A DNA stretch of 64,000 nt, taken from contig CADBYT010000007.1 in assembly GCA_902798975.1 (NCBI GenBank), positions 95,559 to 159,558 of the forward strand, in the 5' to 3' direction. A program made the translations under genes and the position numbers. The notes below the pieces were generated by a model that saw only the letters and a list, made by a program, of their open reading frames with translations, made no database searches and was not told the origin of the DNA. Positions 41,033 to 50,366 of the stretch are shown in pieces (position 1 is the stretch's first letter; each line of letters begins with the position of its first letter). This DNA is from an uncultured Bacteroidia bacterium (GTDB lineage: Bacteria; Bacteroidota; Bacteroidia; Bacteroidales; UBA932).

Positions 41033-44000
41033 GTGAAGACATCTTTCCGTTTACGCATCGGCGTATCGATAATTGTTCTGGCTCTTCCACTTGTAGCCCA
41101 AGCGCAGAGCCAGACTTATTTTCAGTACAAGACGGATGAAGCGCGGCTGGTTTTCTTCGACAAGAACCTCTCCCGCTACATCCCGCACATGGTCCGTATG
41201 TTCCAGAGCGGGAAGGCACTTCATGAACAGATCTGGACCACGGATTCCCTCTATGTCCCCGAAGCACCGCTCCTGCTCCTGACCGACTGGGAGGACGACG
41301 GAAACGGCGGTGCGACACCGCTGCCGCGTTCCCTGATCCAGATCGGCATGGCGCCCTTGTCGATGTCGTATTACATCGGCCCGTCCAGCGAGCGTTACCG
41401 CCAGCTCTTTCGTCACGAATATACACATATCGTGATGACGGACAAGTACAACAGCAAGGATCTGGGCTGGCGCGATTTCTTCGGAACCAAGGTGGCGACC
41501 GAGAGCGCCCATCCGATTTCCGCCCTGTGGAGCTACCTGTGCGTGCCGCGCTGGTATGCCCCGCGCTGGTACCAGGAAGGCATCGCCTGCTTCATGGAGA
41601 CCTGGCTGGGCGGCGGCGTCGGGCGTGCCCTGGGCGGCTACGACGAGATGTATTTCCGCAGCATCATCCATGGGGGAGAGCCGCTGTTCTCCGTCGTGGG
41701 CCTGGAAACGGAAGGCTCCACCATGGACTTCCAGGTGGGCGCCAACGCTTACCTCTACGGCACCCGCTTCGTCAACTACATCACTGCCCAGTACGGATAC
41801 GACAAACTTATCCAGTTCTATAACCGTACGGAAGACAGCCGCACCTATTTCGGCAGTCAGTTCAAAAAGGTGTACGGACGCCCGCTCCGGCAGGTGTGGA
41901 ACGAGTGGAAGGTTGAAGAGAAGAAGCACCAGGAGGCCAATCTCGCCGCCGTCCGTGAATATCCTCTCACCCAGACCGTCCCCCTGACCAAAGAACCGCT
42001 TGGCTCGGTGTCCCCGTTCGTGTATGATCCCGCCACCGGGAAGGCCTATGCGGCCATGAATGCCCCGGGAGACTTCGCCCATATCACGGAAGTGGACCTG
42101 AATACCGGTCGGCAGCGGAAGGTGACGGACCTGTATGGCATCCAGCTGTACAATCCGGCTTTCGTCGCGCTGGACCGGAACGGCCAGCGCCTCATCTACA
42201 CGACCAACAACGCCAAGATGCGCGGGTTGGAAGTGTTTGACCTGAAGAAGAAAAAGGTGGTCAAGCGCCTGAATCTTCAGCGCGTCAACAATATCGTGTA
42301 CGACAACGCCGCCGACTGCCTCTATGGCCTTTTCTCGAACGGCGGCAAACAGTCCATCATCCGCTACGACCGGAACCTTGAGCATCCCGAGGTCATCTAT
42401 GCTTTCCCGTTCGGCGTGAGCGTTTTCGATATGGACGTGAGCCATGACGGCAAGCTCCTCAGCATGGTCCGGCAGGGAGACAACGGCGAGCATACGCTGC
42501 TGCTTTTCCGCACCGAGGACCTGGCCAACGCCAACTACCAGGTGGAGGAACTGGTCAACTGGGAGGACAGTAACCTCGGTCAGTTCCGCTTCTCGCTGGA
42601 CGACCGCTACCTGATCGGAAGTTCGTATTATACCGGCGTGTCCAACCTTTGGCAGATCAACCTGGAGACCCGCGAGATGGACCTGCTTTCCAATACGGAG
42701 ATCGGTCTGTTCGCTCCGCTGGAGATTGCTCCGGATGAGTTGATGGCCCTTGAGTTCGAACGTGACGGCATGCGTCCGGTCAAGCTGGCGCGCGCCATCG
42801 TCGAAGACGCCAACGCCATCGAACTTTTAGGCCAGAAGGCCTATGAGAATAACCAGGAAGCCCTTGAAGCCGTGGGGCTGCTGGAGAAACCGCTGGAGCC
42901 GATCGAGTTCGGCGATGTTTACAACAACATCGTCGAATATGCTCCGCTGAAGGAGATGCGTTTTGCCGGCGCTTATCCCACGATTACCGGTTTCACTGAC
43001 AAGGATTCATGGAACCATGTGACGCCGGTGCTGGGCTGGCGCTTGCTTTTCAAAGATCCTGTGGGCCTGAGCAGCATCAAGCTGGGGGTGGGCCTCTCTC
43101 CCTGGAGCCACAATGAATTCAAGAACCAATTCCACTTCGACTTCGAGTGGAAGTACTATTTCTGGACGCTGAAGGCGGCCTGGAACCATACGGATTTCTA
43201 TGACCTGGCCGGCCCGATGCGCGCCAGCCGCAAGGGTTACATGGTGAGTCTGTCTTACGACTATACCAATTCGTTGATCTCCCCGTACACTAAGGCCTGG
43301 GGCGCTTCTGTGGCCGCTTATGGGGATATGGACGCGCTGCCTTTGTATCAGGAAATCGAGGTGGATGAAGGCATCACCTCCATGCAGACCATTTCGGCGT
43401 ACGGAAAGATTACCAAAGCCCGCAATACCCTGGGTGCCGTGCTGCGGGAACAGGGCTATGAGCTTGGCATTCAGGGCTACGGCTACCTGGCCGGCGGTCA
43501 GTTCTTCCCGTCAATCGACGCTACGGCAGATTTCGGTTTCCTGGTTCCCGTCGGCCGCAATACGTCCTTCTGGCTCCGCACGGCGGCAGGCCACTCTTTC
43601 GGCGACCCGGCATCCGCCTTCGGCAACTCCTATCTTGGCGGCTTCCGCAACAACCGGGTGGATTACCGCAGCTCCTTCCAGTATCGTCTGGCCGCTGCCA
43701 TGCCAGGCGCACACATCGATGCGATCAAGGCGCATTCCTATGCCAAGGCGACCGCCGAACTCAATCTCCGGCCCATTCGCCTGAACAATTTCGGCGCCAT
43801 GTTCCTGTATCCGACCTGGATCCAGTGCTCCCTGTTCGGCACGGGTCTGTCGACCTGGAATCCCGGCGAGCCGCGTCAGATGTACTACAGCGTCGGTGTC
43901 CAGCTGACCACGGAACTGGTGTTCTTCACTTACCTCAAGACGACGCTCGCCATCGGGTACGGCCATCTGTTCGCTCCCGAAGGCTTCCCGGGCGGCCGTC

Positions 44001-44038
44001 ACGGTAATGAACTGATGATTTCCTTAAAGCTACTGTAG
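41033..44038 (+). CDS. Gluzincin protease-propeller-barrel outer-membrane protein
   Basis: 1001 residues from a GTG start. A signal peptide (1-24) leads to a peptidase-MA-like domain with the zinc site RHEYTHIVMTD (HExxH) and third ligand Glu in YQEGIACFMET. A TolB/WD-like beta-propeller follows (about 310-600), and a C-terminal beta-barrel (about 640-1001) has aromatic-rich strands and ends in Leu. This is a fused surface protease whose catalytic head is carried on its own barrel. It is followed immediately by PrsW. Confidence 0.8.
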   Translation: MKTSFRLRIGVSIIVLALPLVAQAQSQTYFQYKTDEARLVFFDKNLSRYIPHMVRMFQSGKALHEQIWTTDSLYVPEAPLLLLTDWEDDGNGGATPLPRSLIQIGMAPLSMSYYIGPSSERYRQLFRHEYTHIVMTDKYNSKDLGWRDFFGTKVATESAHPISALWSYLCVPRWYAPRWYQEGIACFMETWLGGGVGRALGGYDEMYFRSIIHGGEPLFSVVGLETEGSTMDFQVGANAYLYGTRFVNYITAQYGYDKLIQFYNRTEDSRTYFGSQFKKVYGRPLRQVWNEWKVEEKKHQEANLAAVREYPLTQTVPLTKEPLGSVSPFVYDPATGKAYAAMNAPGDFAHITEVDLNTGRQRKVTDLYGIQLYNPAFVALDRNGQRLIYTTNNAKMRGLEVFDLKKKKVVKRLNLQRVNNIVYDNAADCLYGLFSNGGKQSIIRYDRNLEHPEVIYAFPFGVSVFDMDVSHDGKLLSMVRQGDNGEHTLLLFRTEDLANANYQVEELVNWEDSNLGQFRFSLDDRYLIGSSYYTGVSNLWQINLETREMDLLSNTEIGLFAPLEIAPDELMALEFERDGMRPVKLARAIVEDANAIELLGQKAYENNQEALEAVGLLEKPLEPIEFGDVYNNIVEYAPLKEMRFAGAYPTITGFTDKDSWNHVTPVLGWRLLFKDPVGLSSIKLGVGLSPWSHNEFKNQFHFDFEWKYYFWTLKAAWNHTDFYDLAGPMRASRKGYMVSLSYDYTNSLISPYTKAWGASVAAYGDMDALPLYQEIEVDEGITSMQTISAYGKITKARNTLGAVLREQGYELGIQGYGYLAGGQFFPSIDATADFGFLVPVGRNTSFWLRTAAGHSFGDPASAFGNSYLGGFRNNRVDYRSSFQYRLAAAMPGAHIDAIKAHSYAKATAELNLRPIRLNNFGAMFLYPTWIQCSLFGTGLSTWNPGEPRQMYYSVGVQLTTELVFFTYLKTTLAIGYGHLFAPEGFPGGRHGNELMISLKLL

Positions 44039-45106
44039 ATGCCCTTCGTCGCCGCCCTGCTGCCTGTAGCGATCTATATCCTCGTCGTCTACAAGCTGGA
44101 TTCCTTCTCGCTCCTGAGCGTGAAACGGCTCCTGCTGCTGGTGCTGTCCGGCATGCTCACGGCGCTGGCCAGTTTCGGCCTGTTCCAGCTACTGACTCCG
44201 CATCTGAGCGAGTCGGCGTCCGACTACCTGTACCCGTTGCTGGAGGAGGCGATGAAGGCGATTCCGCTCCTGATCCTGGCCCGCAGCAAAAAGATGGTGT
44301 TCTTCATCGACAGCGTCATCTGCGGTGCGGCCGTGGGCGGCGGTTTTTCCATTCTGGAGAATATCTTCTACCTGGTACTTGGGGAGCCCCTTGGCATGGG
44401 AACAGTTTTGTTTCGCGGTCTGGAGGTGGCGCTCATTCACATGGGCTGCAGCGCCATCGTGGCGGCAGCGCTCATGTTCGCCGTGCGGATGGCGGAACGC
44501 ATCCGGTCCGGCCTTGCCGTCAAGCGCGGCGACACGGCGATGGCCCTGTTCCTGCTGGTCATCGCGCCCGTCCTGCATGTGCTGCACAATGCCCTGCACT
44601 TCGATCCGCTCATCCAGTTCGTCTGCATTTTCGCCTCGCTGGCCGGTCTGCTGGTCTGGACCTATCAGTATGACGGGGACATGATCCACCGCTGGCTGGA
44701 CCGCGGCCTGGACAAGCAGGTGAGTCTGCTCCAGTCCATCCAGGCGGGGCAGCTGGGGGAGACCAAGACCGGCGAGTACCTCCTGTCCGTGAAGGAGAAT
44801 TTCCCGGCAGAGGTTTTCTTTGACATCATTTGTTATGTGGAACTGAATGTAGAACTGTCCGTGGCGGCCAAGAGCCGTTTCATGATGCGGGAAGCGGGTC
44901 TGGACCTGCCGCTGGAGGACAGTCAGAAGCAGACCTACTTGTCCCAGTACGAGGAATTCATGATACTCGAAAAGCGGCTCGGCAAGAGCGCCCGCATGGC
45001 GGTGGCCCCTGTCGTGAAATTCTATCCCGCGGACCGGAAAGCACTGGATGACCTTCTGGCCGAGTGCCGTCCCAGCGGAATTGAAGCCCTGAAAGCCAAG
45101 AAATAA
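44039..45106 (+). CDS. prsW: PrsW-family intramembrane glutamic protease
   Basis: 355 residues. PrsW motifs are EEAMKA in a membrane helix (EExxK), FSILEN (FxxxE) and HVLHNALHF (HxxxH). About 7-8 transmembrane helices fill residues 1-215, and a cytoplasmic helical tail of about 140 residues follows, longer than usual. In Firmicutes PrsW cleaves an anti-sigma factor; no anti-sigma gene is here. The ATG immediately follows the upstream stop codon. Confidence 0.88.
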   Translation: MPFVAALLPVAIYILVVYKLDSFSLLSVKRLLLLVLSGMLTALASFGLFQLLTPHLSESASDYLYPLLEEAMKAIPLLILARSKKMVFFIDSVICGAAVGGGFSILENIFYLVLGEPLGMGTVLFRGLEVALIHMGCSAIVAAALMFAVRMAERIRSGLAVKRGDTAMALFLLVIAPVLHVLHNALHFDPLIQFVCIFASLAGLLVWTYQYDGDMIHRWLDRGLDKQVSLLQSIQAGQLGETKTGEYLLSVKENFPAEVFFDIICYVELNVELSVAAKSRFMMREAGLDLPLEDSQKQTYLSQYEEFMILEKRLGKSARMAVAPVVKFYPADRKALDDLLAECRPSGIEALKAKK

Positions 45107-45108
45107 CC

Positions 45109-46212
45109 ATGGACCGTTCCCGGGATATCATCCGTACCAGCGTTGTCGGCATTGTCGTCAATGTCTTTCTGGCCAGCTTTAAAGCCCTCGTCGGCTTGCT
45201 GGCGCACTCCGTCGCCGTTGTGCTCGATGCCGTCAACAACCTCAGCGATGCGCTCTCGAGCGTCATTACCATCATCGGTACCAAGCTTTCGCTGCGACCG
45301 GCCGACGAGGAACATCCCTTCGGCCATGGGCGCGTGGAGTATTTCACGGCCATCATCATTGCCGTCATCGTACTGACCACCGGCGTTTCCTCGCTGGTCG
45401 AGTCGGTCAGGAAAATCATCCATCCCACCCTGCCGGAGTACACGACCGTCACCCTCGTCGTCATCATCGTCGCCATCCTGGCTAAACTGGCGTTGGGGTG
45501 GTATGTGCGCAAGCAGGGACAGAAGCTCGACAGCGACGCCCTGGTGGCTTCCGGATCGGACGCGCTCTTTGATGCCATCATCACGCTGACGACGCTGATT
45601 TCCGCCGGAATCATGCTGCTCTGGAACGTGTCCCTCGACGGATACCTCGGCGCCCTCATCTCCATCGCCATCATCAAGGCAGGTATCGAGATGCTCGCTT
45701 CGCCTGTCAACCAGCTGCTCGGCGCCCGGGTCTCTTCGGACCTCGTCAAGGAGATTAAATCGGAAATCACGGCACTGGACGGCGTGCAGGGTGTTTTTGA
45801 CATTATCCTGAACGGCTATGGGCCCAACCTGACCATCGGTTCGCTGCATATCGCCGTGCCCGACACGATGACGGCTCACCAGATCCACGTCCTGACCCGT
45901 CAGATTTCAGAAATGATGTATGTCCGCCACAGCATCATCATGACGGTGGGCATCTATGCCAGCGCCACCGGGACGAACCGGGTCGCGGAACTGCAGCGTA
46001 CCGTCATGCAGACCCTTGCCCGCCAGGAACACGTCATGCAGGTGCACGGATTCCTGTACTATGACGACGAGAAGCGCATGTCCGTGGACGTCGTGCCGGA
46101 CATGTCAGTCCACGACGACCATGCCTTTACGCAACAGTTGCAGGATAGGCTGAAACAGGTTCTTCCGGACGAGCAGGTCAGCATTGTGATCGACCATCTT
46201 TACGCGGAATAA
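45109..46212 (+). CDS. Cation diffusion facilitator (CDF) transporter
   Basis: 367 residues. There are six transmembrane helices, with metal-site motifs DAVNNLSDALSS in TM2, HPFGHGRVEY after TM2 and GSDALFDA in TM5. A cytoplasmic CDF dimerisation domain (about 210-290) and a second C-terminal extension follow. It exports Zn, Fe or Mn. It lies 2 bases after prsW and 13 bases before the hydrolase gene. Confidence 0.92.
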   Translation: MDRSRDIIRTSVVGIVVNVFLASFKALVGLLAHSVAVVLDAVNNLSDALSSVITIIGTKLSLRPADEEHPFGHGRVEYFTAIIIAVIVLTTGVSSLVESVRKIIHPTLPEYTTVTLVVIIVAILAKLALGWYVRKQGQKLDSDALVASGSDALFDAIITLTTLISAGIMLLWNVSLDGYLGALISIAIIKAGIEMLASPVNQLLGARVSSDLVKEIKSEITALDGVQGVFDIILNGYGPNLTIGSLHIAVPDTMTAHQIHVLTRQISEMMYVRHSIIMTVGIYASATGTNRVAELQRTVMQTLARQEHVMQVHGFLYYDDEKRMSVDVVPDMSVHDDHAFTQQLQDRLKQVLPDEQVSIVIDHLYAE

Positions 46213-46225
46213 AGTCTTTTTCACC

Positions 46226-46972
46226 ATGACTTTTAAGACTTACGGAGACAAGAACCATCCCAGCCTGCTGTTGTTGCCCGGACTGGGAGTGTCCTATGAG
46301 ATTTTCCTGCCGCTCATCGGCTTGCTGCAGGACCGGTTCTATATCATTGCCGCAGGCGTCGACGGATTCCTCCTGGGACAGAAATCCCGTTTCACGTCGA
46401 TCGACGACCAGGCGGCGCAGTCCATCGGATATGTCCGGGAGCAGCTCGACGGCCACCTGGATGTTGCCTATGGCCTGTCGCTGGGCGGCAAGATCCTGTC
46501 CCGGATCATGGAACGGAACGAGATTGTCATCGACCACGCCATTCTGGATGCGGCGCCGCTGCTGCCCCTGCCGAAATGGTGCGTCGATCCGCTGCGCTAT
46601 TACCAGAGCGCCAATGTCTGGACCTGCTATCATTGGACCGGATTCTGGAGATGGGTATTCCATTCGCACTATTTCGACGTGCTGCTGGATGAGTGCCGGA
46701 AGGTCTGGCCATACGGCAAGGGGAAAGCCGTCCGCGACGGCTATAAGGATGTTTATACCCATAAATTGGAATCCATCGGCGGGGCCGATATCCATTTCTG
46801 GTACGGCTCCAAGGAGGCGTTCGTGGCAAAACCCCAGGCGGAGCATCTGCAGAAGCTGTTTCCGGCTGCGCAGATAGAAGTCTTTCCCGGCATGAACCAC
46901 GGCCAGTTCCTGGTGGACCATCCGGATGAAGTGGCCCGTAAAATCCAAGCGTATGTCTCTGTGCCGAATTAG
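46226..46972 (+). CDS. Alpha/beta hydrolase
   Basis: 248 residues, cytoplasmic. The nucleophile elbow is YGLSLGG (Ser near residue 77), an acidic residue is in the region of HFWYGSKEAF, and the catalytic His lies in GMNHGQFL. It is a small lipase/esterase-like protein with unknown substrate. The end overlaps the start of a beta-lactamase remnant in another frame. Confidence 0.8.
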   Translation: MTFKTYGDKNHPSLLLLPGLGVSYEIFLPLIGLLQDRFYIIAAGVDGFLLGQKSRFTSIDDQAAQSIGYVREQLDGHLDVAYGLSLGGKILSRIMERNEIVIDHAILDAAPLLPLPKWCVDPLRYYQSANVWTCYHWTGFWRWVFHSHYFDVLLDECRKVWPYGKGKAVRDGYKDVYTHKLESIGGADIHFWYGSKEAFVAKPQAEHLQKLFPAAQIEVFPGMNHGQFLVDHPDEVARKIQAYVSVPN

Positions 46973-47216
46973 CCAATCCGCCGTTCTTGCCGCCTGTGTG
47001 ATTGTCCTGTCGTCGTGCAATATCATACGCGGCTACAGGGCAGACGGCCTCCATTTCTACAATACGCCGCCGCTGGTCAATATCGACAGTCCCAAGCATC
47101 ATGTGGGCCATGCCTTCGGAGGCATCACCTGTACCGTGAAGGACCTGGCCAAGATCGGCCGCCTCTATCTGAACAAAGGAGTGTGGGACGGCAAACGCAT
47201 TGTGAGCGAGGAATGA
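46953..47216 (+). pseudogene. Truncated class C beta-lactamase-like lipoprotein remnant
   Basis: 87 codons. A lipoprotein signal (VIVLSSC) is joined to GHAFGGITCTVKDLAKIGRLYLNKGVWDGKRIVSEE, a stretch typical of the C-terminal half of serine beta-lactamase-like proteins. The catalytic SxxK and YxN parts are missing, so an internal deletion removed most of the protein, and a stop follows immediately. Confidence 0.7.
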
Positions 47217-47265
47217 ATACACCTGACTACGGATTTTACCCCGAAACATGCTATAAGTACTCGAG

Positions 47266-47283
47266 ACCGGGCGATATCCCGGT
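47266..47283 (+). promoter_or_regulatory. Hairpin just before a start codon
   Basis: ACCGGG-CGATAT-CCCGGT, an 18-bp perfect palindrome-like stem ending five bases before the ATG at 47289. It could be a protein-binding site or affect translation. Confidence 0.4.
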
Positions 47284-47288
47284 ATAAT

Positions 47289-48452
47289 ATGATTAAACGT
47301 TTATTGTTTCTTTTGACGGGCTTGCTTGCCTGCATCCGTCTGTCTGCCCAGCCGGCCCAGTTAATTCTCAGCCAGGAAGAAGGACGCATCACGTTCGCCG
47401 TCGATGAAGTGGCCCTTCCGGATTATCATTGCGGTTGGAAGACGGCGGGATCCAAAATGGCCTCCTATCTGAACAGAAATATAGATGGCGACTTGTTTTC
47501 GGACTGGGAAGCTGAAATCCTGGCCAACAGTTTTGCCGATGTGGACAACCTGTACGATATCGGGGAGGACGTTGTATTCAAGATGCTGCTGATGGCTTGG
47601 TGCCAGCATCGCCCCGTCGTCCTGACACCGGATGCCATCTGGCTGATTATCTGCCAGCAGTTCAGCCGTATCGTGAATCAGGATCCGGAGCGGTACCGGA
47701 GTGTATTGGTGAATCATGCGGGGAAGAAGGAACTGCAGGTCAGATCTACCGACCTGTTCTCCGAGCATGCCGACTGGGAAGGACTCATCGGCCAATTCAC
47801 CGCCGAGATAGATAAATATACCAACAACGGCCTTGCAACGACGCTGGTCGCCGACTTTTCCACCACCGGAACGGATGAGCGCATCGCCTCGGAGGTGACG
47901 CTGATGGATGTGGTCAAACCCTATTTTGAATATTTGGCTATCTATGCGGTCTGTGGTATTCCTTCCATTACCTTGACGGGAACGCCGGACGACTGGCTCA
48001 AGGTGTTGGAGAAGACACGTGCGTTGGAAACATTCGGTATGGGTTGGTGGACCGCTGAACTGGAGCCCATTCTGCAGGAGTTCATCAAGGCGGCGGAAGG
48101 ACAGCCCGACTACTGGTTTTGGAAGGATATTGTCTGCAAGAGCCGCCCCAGGAAGGTTCAAGGTCCAGTCTGCGCCAGGCATCAGCCTAAGATGACCAAA
48201 TTTGACGGCTGGTTCCTCAAGTTTTTCCCGTATGACAACAAAGGAAAGACGCCTAAGAAAGTGAACATTTCGCAGACCATGTTGCCGGAAACGGTGGTGG
48301 TCCCCTTCAAATATCAGGTTGTCAGCCTGGAGGGTGTCGTGCTGGAAGAGACATCGTTGGAGCTTGTCGCAGGTATTGTCGGCGTGCTTGAAGATCCGCA
48401 GGACTATACCATGACGCCAAAGATCGGATGGTTTGTCCGTACGGTCAAGTAG
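47289..48452 (+). CDS. DUF4419-family protein
   Basis: 387 residues with a signal peptide (about 1-20, LSAQ). Family hallmarks are LTPDAIWLIICQQFSRIVN, VNHAGKKELQV and the later GTPDDWLKVLEKT with MGWWTAELEPIL. The DUF4419 family occurs in bacteria and fungi with no known activity. A short hairpin precedes its start; no -7 box was found within 60 bases. Confidence 0.85.
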   Translation: MIKRLLFLLTGLLACIRLSAQPAQLILSQEEGRITFAVDEVALPDYHCGWKTAGSKMASYLNRNIDGDLFSDWEAEILANSFADVDNLYDIGEDVVFKMLLMAWCQHRPVVLTPDAIWLIICQQFSRIVNQDPERYRSVLVNHAGKKELQVRSTDLFSEHADWEGLIGQFTAEIDKYTNNGLATTLVADFSTTGTDERIASEVTLMDVVKPYFEYLAIYAVCGIPSITLTGTPDDWLKVLEKTRALETFGMGWWTAELEPILQEFIKAAEGQPDYWFWKDIVCKSRPRKVQGPVCARHQPKMTKFDGWFLKFFPYDNKGKTPKKVNISQTMLPETVVVPFKYQVVSLEGVVLEETSLELVAGIVGVLEDPQDYTMTPKIGWFVRTVK

Positions 48453-48471
48453 CGTGCTCGGGGTGCGCTGC

Positions 48472-49059
48472 TCAGTGATAGAAGAGAAATCCGAAGTAGA
48501 TCCGCGGACCGTTGGGTAAAAGCTCTGACTTGCTTATGGCGCAGAGGTAATCAAGCTTCAGAGTCAAGTGCATGGGGCCGGAAACGATGAAGTCGCAGCC
48601 AATGAACGGGTCGATAGCCATAAACCCCTGCTTGTGGTAGCGGGTCCCGTCTATGGGAGCCCAGGCCGAAACAGGCTCCTTCATCATCAGGAGCGTTGTC
48701 ATGGCCCCGCCGCCGAGCGTGATGCCGCCATAAGGCTGAAATCGGCCCAGAACTGTATAGAAATCAGCCAGAAGGCCACCCCAGCCATATTTGAGGTAGC
48801 TCCCGTTGCCGCGTTGGCTGAGCGTGGAGACGTAGCCTTCGCTACCTATTCTGAAATGATCCCCAAGGTGTAGCCGGATGACGCCTCCGATGCCCATCGG
48901 AGCACCTTTTGCTGTGTAGTCAATGGCATTCAGATTCCCGGTCAGAAAGCCGGTGTGTACCATCATGCCGCCGTCAAAACCGCGCAGGACTTTCTTCTCC
49001 TGAGCGGAAGCGGAAAGGAATACCAGCAGGCAGATTGCCGTTAAGATCAATCGTTTCAT
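48472..49059 (-). CDS. Small outer-membrane beta-barrel-like protein
   Basis: 195 residues with a signal peptide (cleaved after SASAQ). Alternating Gly and aromatic strands (GGMMVHTGFLTGNL, IGGVIRLHLGDHF, GGITLGGGAMTTLL) follow, and the chain ends in FLFYH. The size fits an eight-strand barrel of the OmpW/porin-like type. No function is known. It overlaps the upstream DUF4491 gene by four bases. Confidence 0.65.
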   Translation of the reverse strand: MKRLILTAICLLVFLSASAQEKKVLRGFDGGMMVHTGFLTGNLNAIDYTAKGAPMGIGGVIRLHLGDHFRIGSEGYVSTLSQRGNGSYLKYGWGGLLADFYTVLGRFQPYGGITLGGGAMTTLLMMKEPVSAWAPIDGTRYHKQGFMAIDPFIGCDFIVSGPMHLTLKLDYLCAISKSELLPNGPRIYFGFLFYH

Positions 49060-49382
49060 AACTTACCAGCCATTTCTTTACGGCGCGTTTGGTAATATTC
49101 GTGCCGCTTGGGATTCTCCGGGAACCAGCCACGCAGAACTCGTTTCTCCTGCAGGAACATTTCGTGGATGCCCCAGAGGCAGCAGAAGGCAAAGCCGCCT
49201 ATTACAATTGAAAGAATATCGTTCTTTACAAACAGAGATAGCGCACAAAATGCCAGTCCGGACACCAGCCATATCCACCAGCTCTGTTTGCCCCAGTGGT
49301 ATTCCATCTTGATGACGAGCGGATGGCAGATACCGATGCTCAGGAACACGGCTGCACCGATGATGATTCCGTTGAAATTCAT
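49056..49382 (-). CDS. DUF4491-family membrane protein
   Basis: 108 residues, three hydrophobic helices. It begins NFNGIIIGAAVFLSIG, contains HPLVIKMEYHWG and ends with EKRVLRGWFPENPKRHEYY, which is the DUF4491 pattern. The start at 49382 is chosen to give this conserved N-terminus. Coupled to the barrel gene by a 4-base overlap. Confidence 0.85.
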   Translation of the reverse strand: MNFNGIIIGAAVFLSIGICHPLVIKMEYHWGKQSWWIWLVSGLAFCALSLFVKNDILSIVIGGFAFCCLWGIHEMFLQEKRVLRGWFPENPKRHEYYQTRRKEMAGKL

Positions 49383-49457
49383 GTAATACACTTTAACCGA
49401 TGCAAAGTTCGGTATAAGTGGCGGGATATTTTAGGCTGGGATGGGACGGAATTAGGA

Positions 49458-50270
49458 TTATCCTTGCATCTTCTTTCGGAAGGCGGATGGCGTCAGGCCG
49501 GTTTCCTTCTTGAAAAGGCGCGAGAAATAGGACTGATCTTCTATACCCACAGCGGCAGCAATGTCGATGACCGGTTCCCTGGTTTCAGTCAGGAGGCGCT
49601 TGGCCCGCTGGATGCGTACGATATCAATCCAGGCACCCACGCTGCGGCCGGTGGATTTCTTTACCAGGCGACTCAGGTAGTTCTCGCTGATTCCTATAGC
49701 AGAGGCATAGGACGCGATGGTTCCCGGCATTTGCCCAGGACTGAATACCGATTCCAGAAATTGACTGACCGCTGCCGGAAATGCGGCATCCTGCGCCGGT
49801 CTGATACGGGAAAGCAACAGGTCCAGCCCTTTCTCCACAAACACCAGGTCGCCTTTTTCGAAGGAGATTGCCAGCATATTGAACAGTTCCCCCATAAAGG
49901 CGCCTTCATCGAACCAGAATCCCTGGTGAAGCGGCTCGGAAAGGAATCGCAGCGGCTTGGTGTCGGACAGGATGGTGGGAGCAAAACCGCCCGTGTAACC
50001 TACTGCATTCCGGTAGAACCGGATAGCGAAAGGACTTTGCTGGGGTATCAGCAGAATCTGTCCCGGCTGGCAGAGAAATGGTGTTCCGTCAACTTCCACA
50101 AGAACTTCTCCCGACGACACATAGATAAAACTTATGAGAGGAAGACGCGCCTCGGGGGCTTCGACGGACTTGTCATAACCCGAAGTGTCCATCTTCCGAA
50201 TGAAGAAGGATGTAGATGAAAAATCCGCTTCCGGACTCCAGTGCGCTTTGGGTCGTGCTGTTCGCTGCAT
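49458..50270 (-). CDS. AraC-family transcriptional regulator
   Basis: 270 residues. An N-terminal cupin-like ligand domain (about 45-140, VEVDGTPFLCQPGQILLI) precedes the C-terminal double helix-turn-helix (about 175-268, IASYASAIGISENYLSRLVKK and IDIAAAVGIEDQSYFSRLFKKETGLTPSAFR). A TATCTTTG box (50281-50288) lies 10 bases upstream. It is divergent from an acyltransferase, which it may control. Confidence 0.9.
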   Translation of the reverse strand: MQRTARPKAHWSPEADFSSTSFFIRKMDTSGYDKSVEAPEARLPLISFIYVSSGEVLVEVDGTPFLCQPGQILLIPQQSPFAIRFYRNAVGYTGGFAPTILSDTKPLRFLSEPLHQGFWFDEGAFMGELFNMLAISFEKGDLVFVEKGLDLLLSRIRPAQDAAFPAAVSQFLESVFSPGQMPGTIASYASAIGISENYLSRLVKKSTGRSVGAWIDIVRIQRAKRLLTETREPVIDIAAAVGIEDQSYFSRLFKKETGLTPSAFRKKMQG

Positions 50271-50280
50271 AGTATCCGTG

Positions 50281-50288
50281 CAAAGATA
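50281..50288 (-). promoter_or_regulatory. Bacteroidetes -7 box for the AraC regulator
   Basis: TATCTTTG on the minus strand, full consensus, 10 bases before the start. Confidence 0.6.
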
Positions 50289-50332
50289 ATGCTTTGTCGC
50301 GGAACGGCAGAAGCCCGTTTCGGCATTTTTTT

Positions 50333-50340
50333 TAACTTTG
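50333..50340 (+). promoter_or_regulatory. Bacteroidetes -7 box for the acyltransferase
   Basis: TAACTTTG, 26 bases before the GTG at 50367, and divergent from the AraC promoter. Confidence 0.6.
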
Positions 50341-50366
50341 TATTTGATAAGTCAATTATATACAGC

